Shown here in pieces: positions 16,803-25,323 of a DNA stretch of 64,000 bases (its first letter is position 1; each line of letters starts with the position of its first letter). The translations under genes were made by a program, and so were the position numbers. The stretch is from Chitinophaga varians. GTDB lineage: Bacteria > Bacteroidota > Bacteroidia > Chitinophagales > Chitinophagaceae. The stretch lies in the NCBI RefSeq assembly GCF_012641275.1, contig NZ_JABAIA010000002.1, forward strand, positions 1,860,001 to 1,924,000, given 5' to 3'. The notes under the pieces were generated by a model, which had not been told where the DNA came from, did no database searches, and saw only the letters and a program-made list of their open reading frames with translations.

Positions 16803-16834
16803 AAAGGCTGTCTCCTGCGAGACAGCCTTTTTTT
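16803..16834 (+). terminator. Intrinsic terminator after doxX
   Basis: Perfect 12-bp stem AAAGGCTGTCTC/GAGACAGCCTTT with loop CTGC and a T run. It stands between doxX and the convergent SPFH gene ending at 16884, and its symmetric A/T flanks could serve both. Confidence 0.92.
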
Positions 16835-16883
16835 GAAATTCAGGGTAACATGAATGGTGAAAGTGGGTATAGGGACGATAGCT

Positions 16884-18821
16884 TTATTTGGTTTCTGAAT
16901 CGGCGGAAGGAGAAGCATTGGCTATCGTCGTTTGTTTGTTGGATATCTCTTCCAGTAATTTCAGTCCCAGCAGTCCGCTGATAGGGCCGTTAGCGCCTTC
17001 ACCGCCACCAATCAGCACATCCGGCATGATGCGGATATGTTGGTTGCCAATAGCTTCCATCACTTTTAACCGGGTGAAGTTTTCTCCGCCCATGGCTTCC
17101 ACCGCGAGTTTATAGGATTCGGCGCTGGACTGGCCGATAGCGAGGATTTTTTCCGCTTCCGCTTTACCGGTAAGGGATATTTTTTCCGCTTCCGCTTTGG
17201 CTGTCCATTCGGTGCGGTCTGCATCGGCTTTGGCAAGGAGCCTTACTTTCTCGGCTTCACCACTGGCCAGCAGTTTCATCCTGTCGCTTTCCGCGGTGGC
17301 CTGCAGGCGTACGCTGTTGGCGTCACCGGTGGCTTTTTTCACAGAGGCGTCTGCGATTCTTTCCGCGATGAGCACGCCCTGGTCTGCCTTCACGATCTCT
17401 TTCTGCATTTCTGCCACCGCTGTTTCCTTTTCGAGCGACTGCCGTGTTTCCTGTGCCTGGCGCTGTGTTTCGTAGGTTACTTTTTGTTCTTCCGCAATTT
17501 TACGGTCGGTCAGTGTTTTCATCAGGCTTTCTGGTGGCACGATGTCGCCGATAAGGGTGTCTACACCGAAGACGTTGTACTGGTCCAGCACCTGACCAAT
17601 GTGTTCTTTAGCTGCGTTCTGCCTTTCCTTACGGCTGGTCAGGAAACTGATCACGTCAGCGCCCTGGGCGGAGTTGCGGAAGTAGTTGCCGATGGTGGGT
17701 TCCAGTACCTGTGTGACGAGGTTGCTCATATTACCAAAGCGGGCAATCACTTTCGGTGCTTCCGTAGTAGGGATGTGAATGATTTGTGATACATCAAGGT
17801 TGAAAGTAAAACCGTCCTTGCTCCGTACAGTGATGGTGGAGAGGTTTTTGTCGAGCTGGTGCGCTTCGCTTCTGGCGGAGGCCCAGTTGAGCACCAGGTT
17901 GGTGGTAGGCACCAGTTCCACTTTCATGATGTACGGGTTGATCGGATATTTACCAGGACCTAACGGTTCAGCCCATACGCCTTTGGTGCCTTTCGCCACG
18001 ATGTTGCCGTGTTTGAATTCAACGCCGCTGATGTCTACACCGTCGCTGCCCACGAAAGAGATCACGACGCCTACGTGGCCGATGGCTATTTCCGTCATGC
18101 GAACGATCTCCATTTTAGCGAACCAGGGGTTGATAAAATAGGAACCTGCGAGGATGACTTGCTCTTGTAATCCTTTATAGCCGCCTTTTTCGAGGAAAGC
18201 GTCCACATCCTGGAAGTTGTTGTGCTGCGGGATGGTTTTACCGGCGATCGCGCCGACCTCGAGGGCTTTCCCTTCCAGCGTGGTCACAATACCGACGGCA
18301 TTTTCCGGGATGGACACCATATCAGTGATTTCCACCTCAAAGATGAATGTGTTGATACGGTAAGAGCCGGGTGTCATAATACCTGTCTGCCGGCCTTTGC
18401 AGCCGCCGTTTTCGAGGAAGGCCACGGTGTCCTGGAACATGTCACAGCTGACTTTGCGGGCGAGGATCGAGCCGGTAGGTAGTTCTGCGCCGTCTTTTGC
18501 CAGCACCAGTCCTATTTTACCGGTGGGAATAATGGTAAAAGGCTGAAAGGTGATGGCGTATTGCCACATCCATTTCCAGAAATATACGCCGGGGGCCAGT
18601 GTTTGCGCCTGAAAGCCGGCTTCGCCCTGAGTGGCCAGGATGCGCCCTTCAGGCAGTTCCTGTTTACCAAACAGCACAAATTTTTTCGTTACGAGACCAA
18701 TACGGTCTTCAGGGACAATGACAACGCCGAAGAATATACGAAGAATGACTTTGTACATAATCAGGCATAGAATAGGCAGGCCAATGAGCAATGCCCATTT
18801 TAATACAGGGGTGTTTTCCAT
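16884..18821 (-). CDS. Large SPFH/flotillin-type membrane scaffold with tandem N-terminal repeats
   Basis: A 645-residue protein anchored by one N-terminal helix (KWALLIGLPILCLIMYKVIL). Residues about 35-260 contain three related units, each with the pattern G-hydrophobic-V...L..G.I, FQD..AFLE.GG.KG.Q, and PGSY.IN...F.VEI (for example MFQDTVAFLENGGCKGRQTG and FQDVDAFLEKGGYKGLQEQV). An SPFH domain follows (about 270-430), then a heptad-rich Ala/Glu/Lys coiled coil (about 430-570, TAESDRMKLLASGEAEKV), and a Gly-rich tail (LIGGGEGANGP). Flotillins organise membrane microdomains; the repeated head is longer than in standard FloA/YqiK. No NfeD-type partner is adjacent. Confidence 0.87.
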   Translation of the reverse strand: MENTPVLKWALLIGLPILCLIMYKVILRIFFGVVIVPEDRIGLVTKKFVLFGKQELPEGRILATQGEAGFQAQTLAPGVYFWKWMWQYAITFQPFTIIPTGKIGLVLAKDGAELPTGSILARKVSCDMFQDTVAFLENGGCKGRQTGIMTPGSYRINTFIFEVEITDMVSIPENAVGIVTTLEGKALEVGAIAGKTIPQHNNFQDVDAFLEKGGYKGLQEQVILAGSYFINPWFAKMEIVRMTEIAIGHVGVVISFVGSDGVDISGVEFKHGNIVAKGTKGVWAEPLGPGKYPINPYIMKVELVPTTNLVLNWASARSEAHQLDKNLSTITVRSKDGFTFNLDVSQIIHIPTTEAPKVIARFGNMSNLVTQVLEPTIGNYFRNSAQGADVISFLTSRKERQNAAKEHIGQVLDQYNVFGVDTLIGDIVPPESLMKTLTDRKIAEEQKVTYETQRQAQETRQSLEKETAVAEMQKEIVKADQGVLIAERIADASVKKATGDANSVRLQATAESDRMKLLASGEAEKVRLLAKADADRTEWTAKAEAEKISLTGKAEAEKILAIGQSSAESYKLAVEAMGGENFTRLKVMEAIGNQHIRIMPDVLIGGGEGANGPISGLLGLKLLEEISNKQTTIANASPSADSETK

Positions 18822-19589
18822 GTTGTTGGTATTAGATGTTTAGGTATGTGCGTATGAAGATTACAGACAAGGCACGGCGATGCCATAACGGCACAGAAAA
18901 TACAGTGGTACAGCAATAGTCATTCGGCGATATAAAACGCCGTTAAACAGCCGGTCAGTTGCCCGAAAAATAGTTTAGCAGGTTGGGGGAGAAGTGTTGA
19001 AGTTGGTCGCTATGTAGTCTGTCAGGTTAATGCTGAACAGGAATTGACGGAGTGCCATCGTGATGTTGATTGAGGATGTAAAAATGGATATAATTTTTCA
19101 TCCGTCAAAATGCCCTGCTGACAGGCGATTAAACGGATTGATAAAATGATGGACGCAGTGGCCTTGTTTTTTTCACGGTTGCAAAAAAGGGTGATTTTAT
19201 TGATGAAATTTTCAAAAAAGAGCGGTGAAATATATTTTTCCCTTATTTACTGCGGGTTACAGCGGATGAGGCTTCCGGATATATAAGGTCACGCCGGATG
19301 TTTTAGGTGTCGGTCTTTTGTTGGCGATGTCCGGGCGCTTCTTGTAAAGCGGCTATGCTCCTGGCCTTTGTAATCGAAAAACGTTGCGGCCGGAATTGAT
19401 GTTGGTTGACTGACTTTCCGGTGATAGGGAATAAGAGTTATTTGTAAATGAACGTCCGGTGTACCAAAAACGCACAGGTTACTATTTTTTATATTTCTAT
19501 TATATTGATTTTTAGTATAATAAGTAAGTGGCATTTTTATTGGCTTTTGGGGAACGTTCTTTAGCTTAACACTTAACATTGCACCTGTT
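18822..19589. other. Long intergenic region, AT-rich, no gene supported
   Basis: About 770 bases between divergent genes. Longest open frame is a 96-codon minus-strand one (19289-19579) whose protein is basic, low in hydrophobic order and without domain features; I do not call it. A small dyad TATTATA...TATAATA lies near 19499-19523. The composition is clearly more AT-rich than flanking genes, and promoters for both neighbours should be here, but no good TTG/TAnnTTTG pair is visible. Confidence 0.4.
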
Positions 19590-21989
19590 ATGTTTAAAAA
19601 TTACCTGAAAACAGCCTGGCAAAAATTACGCAGCCATAGGTCATATGCTGTAATTAACACGATCGGGTTAGCAGTGGGCATTGCTGCTTGTCTGCTTATT
19701 TTTATATTGATTCGATATGAAACCAGCTTTGACAATTTTCATCACAACAGGGACCGCATTTACAGGGTAGTGTCGGCAACCCAAACGCCGGCTGGTATAA
19801 ACTATTCCATGGGCAGCGCTTTTCCGGTGGCGGAAGCATTGCGGCTTGATTATCCTCAGCTGGAACAGGTGGCACGCATCTATGAAAGAAAGGGGAAACA
19901 GGTAGCAGTGGTAAACGATAACTCCCACGGCACTACGAAAAAGTTCAAGGAAAATATATTCTTCGCCGAACCGCAGCTGTTTGACATTTTTAATTTTCCT
20001 TTCCTGTCCGGAGACGCAAAGACCGCCCTGTCAGAACCCAACACAGTGGTGCTTACGCAGGCTATTGCGGAAAAATACTTTGGAGACTGGCATGCGGCCC
20101 TTGGGCAATTCATCAGGTATGATAACAGCCAGGTTTGCAAAGTAACAGGCATTCTGAAAAATATCCCGGCTAACACAGATTTTCCCGTGCAAGTGGTTTT
20201 TTCCTTTAAAAACGCCGGGCAGGAGGATATCGCTAATGACTGGGTCAGCCAGGATGGATCGTTAAATACTTTTGTCGTACTTCCCCGGAATATGACAGTG
20301 CCACATTTTGATGATAACCTGAAAGAATTTGTAAAAAAACACACGCCTCCTGAATATAGCAATCAGGGGTATTTATTGCAGCCGTTAAGTAATATCCACT
20401 ATGAGAGTGCGTTTGGGACCTACAGCGGAGCCACTTTCAGCAGGGAACTGATTACCGCGCTCAGTTCAATAGGTTTGTTCCTGTTGTTGATTGCATGCAT
20501 AAACTTTATCAATCTGTCTACAGCCCAGATCGTAGGCCGGTCCAAGGAAATTGGTGTCAGGAAGGTTTTGGGAGGCAGCAGGGCGCAACTGATCATACAG
20601 TTTCTGAGTGAAACATTTCTGATCACGCTTATTTCGGTAGCGATAGCTGTTTTAATAGCGTTGCTCGTAATACCATTGCTTAACAATCTTCTGCAAACAC
20701 CGCTAAAAATACAGCCTGATCTTTCTTTGGTGGCGTTTCTTTTTAGCATCACCATTGCTGTTACGCTTTTGTCGGGTATTTATCCTGCGATTGTCTTGTC
20801 CGGATTTAATCCTGTCACCGCGCTGAAAAGTAAGTTTACCAACAGGGCTACCGGGGGACTTTCCCTGAGAAGGGGACTGGTGGTTTTCCAGTTTGCCATT
20901 GCACAGGCTTTGATCATTGGGACATTCATTGTTGTCAGTCAAATGGATTTTTTCCAGCATACAGACATGGGTTTTGATAAAGACGCCATTGTAATGGTAC
21001 CTATCCCCAACGACACGGCCCGTCAGGCAAAAATGGAGACATTAAAGGCCCGGCTGCAACAACAGGCCGGTGTTAAAAGCGTGAGTTTAAGTGCTTTCAG
21101 TCCAATGGACCTGGCCAGTTGGCAAAGTGATTTCAGGTTTGATAACGCTTTAAAAAAATCGGGCTTCATGACGGACCTGAAATGGGCGGATGCTGACTAT
21201 TTTAAAACGTATAATATCCGTTTCATCGCAGGAGCGCCTTATAACCAGGCCGACACTGTCGGCGGGTTTGTGATCAACGAGATGATGGTGAAGAAATTAG
21301 GCTTTAAGAATCCTGAAGATGTTCTTGGGAAAAAAATTGACTTTTGGGATGGCGCTATAAAGGCGCCGGTGGTAGGGGTCGTGAAAAATTTTAACGGGCA
21401 GTCGCTGAAGGATGAAATGATGCCGATGGTGCTTGCCTCATACAAAACAACATACCGCCTAATCAATATCAAGATGGAAGCCGGGCATATGGGGCAAACC
21501 CTGGCCGCCATTGAGCGGATTTGGACCGGGGCCAGTCCTGATTTTATATACGAATACCAGTTCCTCGATGATAAGATTGCCAGCTTTTACAAGCGGGAAA
21601 GCCAGCTCTCGCAGTTGTACAAGATATTTGCAGGCATTGCCATTTTTATTTCCTGTCTTGGCTTGTATGGCTTTGTGTCATTTATGGCAGTACAGCGTAC
21701 CAAAGAAGTGGGCATCAGGAAAGTATTGGGCGCATCTGTCATCAACATCGTTTACCTGTTCTCCAAAGAGTTCACGTTGCTGATAGGCATCGCGTTTTTA
21801 ATTGCTGCGCCGCTGGCTTATTATTTCATGCATCAATGGTTGCAGCATTTTGCCTACCGGATAAATATTGGTGTCGGTATATTTTTACTGACTATTCTCA
21901 GTGCGGAGGTGATTGCGTGGCTGACTGTCGGCTACCAAGCGGTGAAAGCGGCGGTAGTGAACCCGGTGAAGAGTCTCAAGGCGGAGTAA
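19590..21989 (+). CDS. MacB-like ABC transporter permease (FtsX family), two permease halves
   Basis: A 799-residue inner-membrane protein typical of Bacteroidota. MFKNYLKTAWQKLRSHRSYA precedes the first helix (VINTIGLAVGIAACLLIFIL). A periplasmic MacB core domain follows (about 45-240), then three helices with the FtsX motif GRSKEIGVRKVLGGSRAQLI near residue 310. The second half repeats the plan: helix near 430 (GLVVFQFAIAQALIIGTF), a second core domain, and QRTKEVGIRKVLGASVINIV near 710, then the last helices. No ATPase gene is beside it, as is common for this group, so the ATPase partner must be elsewhere. Role may be export or lipoprotein and envelope-stress signalling; substrate unknown. 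Confidence 0.9.
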   Translation: MFKNYLKTAWQKLRSHRSYAVINTIGLAVGIAACLLIFILIRYETSFDNFHHNRDRIYRVVSATQTPAGINYSMGSAFPVAEALRLDYPQLEQVARIYERKGKQVAVVNDNSHGTTKKFKENIFFAEPQLFDIFNFPFLSGDAKTALSEPNTVVLTQAIAEKYFGDWHAALGQFIRYDNSQVCKVTGILKNIPANTDFPVQVVFSFKNAGQEDIANDWVSQDGSLNTFVVLPRNMTVPHFDDNLKEFVKKHTPPEYSNQGYLLQPLSNIHYESAFGTYSGATFSRELITALSSIGLFLLLIACINFINLSTAQIVGRSKEIGVRKVLGGSRAQLIIQFLSETFLITLISVAIAVLIALLVIPLLNNLLQTPLKIQPDLSLVAFLFSITIAVTLLSGIYPAIVLSGFNPVTALKSKFTNRATGGLSLRRGLVVFQFAIAQALIIGTFIVVSQMDFFQHTDMGFDKDAIVMVPIPNDTARQAKMETLKARLQQQAGVKSVSLSAFSPMDLASWQSDFRFDNALKKSGFMTDLKWADADYFKTYNIRFIAGAPYNQADTVGGFVINEMMVKKLGFKNPEDVLGKKIDFWDGAIKAPVVGVVKNFNGQSLKDEMMPMVLASYKTTYRLINIKMEAGHMGQTLAAIERIWTGASPDFIYEYQFLDDKIASFYKRESQLSQLYKIFAGIAIFISCLGLYGFVSFMAVQRTKEVGIRKVLGASVINIVYLFSKEFTLLIGIAFLIAAPLAYYFMHQWLQHFAYRINIGVGIFLLTILSAEVIAWLTVGYQAVKAAVVNPVKSLKAE

Positions 21990-22009
21990 TCAGGCTGCGT
22001 CAACCGTCG

Positions 22010-22046
22010 ACGGCCGGAGCCCTCAGAGAGTGTGTGCTCCGGCCGT
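22010..22046 (+). terminator. Strong GC-rich hairpin after the permease gene
   Basis: Perfect 11-bp stem ACGGCCGGAGC/GCTCCGGCCGT with a 15-base loop, 20 bases after the permease stop. It lacks a proper T run (TACTGTTTC), so it is either an inefficient terminator or an mRNA 3'-end stabiliser. Confidence 0.6.
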
Positions 22047-22250
22047 TACTGTTTCAGCGTTATGACATATTATTGGTATAGCGGACGAGAAACTTTTGTC
22101 GTGTTGGGCTTTAATACCCGGGTGTCATTATCGGAATAAAAATGCGGGTTTTGCGTGCAATGGTCTGGTGTTTCAGGCCAGTGATGTACGGTAGCGGCTT
22201 TGAGGTATATCAGAAGGGGACTGCTGTTGAGGCCGGGAAGCAAACCAACA

Positions 22251-22402
22251 TTTGGAATGTTTTCTCACACGTTGAGCCCGAAGGTATAAATCGATGTTTG
22301 GAATGTTCTCTCACACGTTGAGCCCGAAGGTATAAATCGATGTTTGGAATGTTCTCTCACATGTTGGACCCGAAGGTATAAACCGATATTTAGAATGTTT
22401 TC
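22251..22402. repeat. 46-bp tandem repeat, about 3.3 copies
   Basis: Units start with TTTGGAATG at 22251, 22297 and 22343, and with TTTAGAATG at 22389, an exact 46-base period. Each has GTTGAGCCCGAAGGTATAAA in its middle; units 1 and 2 differ by one base (TTTTC against TTCTC), unit 3 has a few more (ATGTTGGACCC) and the fourth decays. The 46 bases are contiguous, so there are no spacers. No credible protein is encoded. It lies between two plus-strand transcription units. Confidence 0.92.
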
Positions 22403-22572
22403 GCAGCGCTTGAGCAGGAGTGGCAAATGACATTTAAGCAATCGTTTGCAGTACTGTTGGCGCAGTCCGGGATAATTTGACAGGTAATTCTGCCCGGGCC
22501 GGCCGCAGGATTGATATTTTTCTTTTTGCATTTTCAAAAAAGAGACTATATTGAGACTCATATTTTCTCTTT

Positions 22573-22640
22573 GCTAAAACGATTTATTTGACATTGTCAA
22601 CCAAACAATCTTATATTTGTCGAAGCTAAAACGATTTAGC
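22573..22640 (+). promoter_or_regulatory. ROK-gene promoter with two LacI-type operators
   Basis: Operator copies: GCTAAAACGATTTA at 22573-22586 and GCTAAAACGATTTAGC at 22625-22640. The full copy is a 16-base near-palindrome around a central CG (seven of eight positions match), the hallmark of LacI-family sites. Between them lies a promoter with TTG at 22588-22590 and TATATTTG at 22612-22619 (spacer 21). The first operator abuts the -33 box and the second covers the start of the transcript. The cognate LacI gene is not in the window. Confidence 0.75.
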
Positions 22641-22663
22641 CTTTTATACTTTTAAAACTGTTT

Positions 22664-23530
22664 ATGAAAAGTTCCATGGCATTAGGAATTGATATCGGCG
22701 GGTCTCATATCACAGCAGCATTGGTGAACCTGGAAAAAAGAACAATTGATACGGATTCCTGGCACCGTACGCGCGTCGACTCACAGGGCAGCGCAGCCGA
22801 AATAATTGACGCATGGGCGGTCGTGATCAATGACGCTTTTAAGGATACACCTGCCGGCGACCGGTACATTGGTATTGGTATGCCCGGTCCTTTTGACTAT
22901 GAGCTGGGTATCAGCCGGATGAAAGACCAGCATAAGTATGACGCGCTCTATGATCTCAACGTAAAGAATATGCTGGCGGCCAAATTGGAGCTGGACCCAT
23001 CCAGGATACGTTTTATCAATGACGCAGGTTGTTTCCTGCAGGGAGAAGTGTTTAGTGGCGCGGGACGCAATTATCAGCATGTGATTGGCCTCACCCTCGG
23101 CACCGGCCTCGGCTCCGCAACTTTCCACGGCGGCCTGGCACAGGATGCTGACCGCTGGTGCACACCCTACCGCGATGGCATCGCAGAAGACTACCTGTCA
23201 ACCCGCTGGTTTGTGAAAAGATACCAGGAACTGACTGGTAAAACAGTGAAAGACGTAAAAGAACTGACCACCTATATTCATACAGACGCTACTGTTCAGC
23301 AGATATTCGACGAATTCGCCTTTAATCTGGCGACCTTCCTGACCGGTTTTATCCGTGATGAATCACCGGAAGCCATCGTTATCGGAGGTAATATTGCACA
23401 GGCTGCAGACCTGTTCTTTCCTGCTGTCACACGTGAACTGGCGAAACACAACTACCATTTGCCATTGCTGGTTGCCTCTCTCGGCGAACAAGCCGCTATC
23501 CTCGGCGCTGCCAGCATCTGGTACGAATAA
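22664..23530 (+). CDS. ROK-family sugar kinase
   Basis: A 288-residue cytosolic kinase of the ROK family (glucose, fructose or N-acylhexosamine kinases). Phosphate-1 motif ALGIDIGGSHITAALV at the N-terminus; substrate block GIGMPGPFDYELGIS; catalytic Asp in FINDAGCFLQGE (family consensus is N-D-A-N/G-A-A-GE); adenosine motif GLTLGTGLGSATFHGG; second phosphate motif AIVIGGNIAQAADLF. The zinc-binding CxCGxxGC motif of many ROK repressors and kinases is absent, as in polyphosphate-glucokinase-like members. A start at ATG 22676 is also possible. Two LacI-type operators flank its promoter. Product likely feeds glycolysis; the exact sugar is unknown. Confidence 0.9.
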   Translation: MKSSMALGIDIGGSHITAALVNLEKRTIDTDSWHRTRVDSQGSAAEIIDAWAVVINDAFKDTPAGDRYIGIGMPGPFDYELGISRMKDQHKYDALYDLNVKNMLAAKLELDPSRIRFINDAGCFLQGEVFSGAGRNYQHVIGLTLGTGLGSATFHGGLAQDADRWCTPYRDGIAEDYLSTRWFVKRYQELTGKTVKDVKELTTYIHTDATVQQIFDEFAFNLATFLTGFIRDESPEAIVIGGNIAQAADLFFPAVTRELAKHNYHLPLLVASLGEQAAILGAASIWYE

Positions 23531-23987
23531 TATATTTAATGATGATTGATGGGTTTGCTTATGGTGAGGTGAGTTATGCCTCCTGCTGTCAGTAGCCCCC
23601 GCGGTAGATGAAAAAGCCCTTTCCGGGAGCAATAAGCGTATCTGATACGCTTTGTGGCAGGGCATCTGCATAAATTTCTCCCTAAAGACCATAAAAAAAA
23701 TGGCGGGCTTTTTCATCTCCCTAAATCCAATATAAAAAGCCGGTATTCAGACAACCATGTCCGCGCCGGGCTTCATTTTGCTTTATATATAGCTGCGCAG
23801 GCCATCCTCCATGGCTAACGTCCTCCTTTTGCCGTTTATCACTATTTTCAGCCGCTCCGCTTGCAATTGCCCTACCGACTTTCTATCTTACCCAAACATC
23901 AACCAGGAACTTGTTTTTTACAGTGAATAATTATCCAGTGAACTAACGGAGATCAATACACGTACACGTATTCAATCAAACATATAT
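23531..23987. other. Intergenic region with a nested inverted-repeat structure
   Basis: A 14-bp perfect inverted repeat (AGATGAAAAAGCCC at 23606-23619, GGGCTTTTTCATCT at 23705-23718) encloses 85 bases. Inside is a second perfect hairpin, AAGCGTAT-CTG-ATACGCTT (23654-23672). The right arm ends an A-rich run (AAAAAAAATGG). The structure could be a folded 3'-end of the ROK transcript or a small MITE-like insertion of 113 bases; no target duplication is visible. The remaining bases up to 23987 hold the leader of the next gene, with a repeated ACACGT at 23957-23970. Confidence 0.55.
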
Positions 23988-25259
23988 ATGGCAAAACAAA
24001 ACAGCGATTCAAGGCGGGCGTTCCTTAAAAATTCCCTGGGAGCGCTTGCTGCATTCACGATTGTTCCAAGGCATGTGCTGGGACGTGGCTATCTGGCACC
24101 CAGCGATCAGCTGACCAAAGCCGTGATCGGCACCGGCGGCATGGGCCGCGGCCACTTCGGCTATGCCGGCACCCGCGTGGTAGCGATCTGCGACGTGGAC
24201 CGCAATCACCTCAAACTGGCCATGGACCAGCTCGGCGACAAAGGCGTCAAAACTTTCTCCGACTACCGTGAAGTCATTACCCTCCCTGAAGTGGACATCG
24301 TCCACGTTGCCACTCCGCCGCACTGGCACGGAATTATCGCTGCCGACGCCGCCCGTGCAGGCAAAGATATCTGGTGCGAAAAACCCATGACGGCCACCAT
24401 CGGCGAAGGTAAACGCCTCGTGGAAGCGGTACAGCAACATGGCCGCATCTTCCGTCTCAATACCTGGTTCCGCTTTGAAGACCGCTTCTATGGCATGGGA
24501 ACAACGGTCAAACCAATCAAAAAACTGGTGGAAAGCGGACTGCTTGGCTGGCCGCTGAAAGTCACCGTCAGCAAACATACCGGCTTCGACTGGAAATTTT
24601 TCTGGGTGGGTAAAACCAATCTGGAAACAGTAGCCGTTCCCAAAGAACTGGACTATGATATGTGGCTCGGGCCCGCACCGTTCCGCCCCTATAACCCCCA
24701 CCGCGTACACCAGACCTTCCGCGGCTACTGGGACTATGATGGTGGTGGCCTCGGCGATATGGGCCAGCACTACCTCGACCCGGTACAATATTTCCTCGGT
24801 AAAGACGATACCAGCCCGGTCAGCGTGGAAATAGACGCGCCACAACAGCATCCCGACGCGGTAGGCACCTGGAGAAGGATCACCTACACCTACGCCGACG
24901 GATGCCAGATCATCCTGGATGGCGAAGGCAAAGACGAAAAAGCCGCCTACATCGAAGGACCAAAAGGTAAGCTGTACCCCGGCTTCAAATCCGATATACC
25001 AGACCTGGAGAAAAAACTGGCCGCATTCCCTGACCCGCTGCCGCAACAGACCGACTTTGTGGACGCTGTGAAGAACAGGAAAAAATTTGCGCTCAACGAA
25101 GAGAATGGCCACCGTTCCTGCACCCTGGTGAACATGGGCAAAATAGCGCTTCGCCTGAACCGCTCCCTCAAATTTGATCCGGTGAAACAGGAGTTTATCG
25201 ATGACGCCGGCGCCAATGCCCTGATATTCCAGCCCATGCGCGGCCCCTGGACCATTTAG
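23988..25259 (+). CDS. Tat-exported Gfo/Idh/MocA-family oxidoreductase
   Basis: A 423-residue NAD(P)-dependent sugar oxidoreductase. The Tat signal is clear: SRRAFLKNSLGALAAFTIVP, so it folds with its cofactor in the cytoplasm and acts in the periplasm. Rossmann motif AVIGTGGMGRGHFGY; strand-2 VVAICDVD with Asp favours NAD; the family signature WCEKPMTATIGEGKRLVEAV with the catalytic Lys; His in DMGQHYLDPVQYF at the active site. Long insertions typical of the periplasmic Bacteroidota subgroup are present. It is 64 bases ahead of a DUF1080 gene, and this pair is a known context for C3-oxidised glycosides. Cofactor is tightly bound in relatives; substrate is inferred as a glucoside or disaccharide. 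Confidence 0.92.
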   Translation: MAKQNSDSRRAFLKNSLGALAAFTIVPRHVLGRGYLAPSDQLTKAVIGTGGMGRGHFGYAGTRVVAICDVDRNHLKLAMDQLGDKGVKTFSDYREVITLPEVDIVHVATPPHWHGIIAADAARAGKDIWCEKPMTATIGEGKRLVEAVQQHGRIFRLNTWFRFEDRFYGMGTTVKPIKKLVESGLLGWPLKVTVSKHTGFDWKFFWVGKTNLETVAVPKELDYDMWLGPAPFRPYNPHRVHQTFRGYWDYDGGGLGDMGQHYLDPVQYFLGKDDTSPVSVEIDAPQQHPDAVGTWRRITYTYADGCQIILDGEGKDEKAAYIEGPKGKLYPGFKSDIPDLEKKLAAFPDPLPQQTDFVDAVKNRKKFALNEENGHRSCTLVNMGKIALRLNRSLKFDPVKQEFIDDAGANALIFQPMRGPWTI

Positions 25260-25323
25260 TCATTTCAATATTTAAATATTAGAATGACTAAATAGTAATT
25301 GTCTCCAACAAGAAAATGAACAC

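Noticed and set aside
19289..19579. 96-codon minus-strand frame upstream of the permease
   Set aside because: Basic, Thr/Lys/Pro-rich product without features in an AT-rich intergenic region.
22251..22402. Possible CRISPR array
   Set aside because: The 46 bases repeat without any unique spacers and there are no cas genes.
22265..22561. 98-codon minus-strand frame through the 46-bp repeat
   Set aside because: Protein is the repeat read through plus flanking DNA, no domain or signal, poor codon pattern.
24009..25112. 367-codon open frame on the minus strand
   Set aside because: Antisense to the Gfo/Idh/MocA gene, whose motifs and Tat signal are unambiguous.
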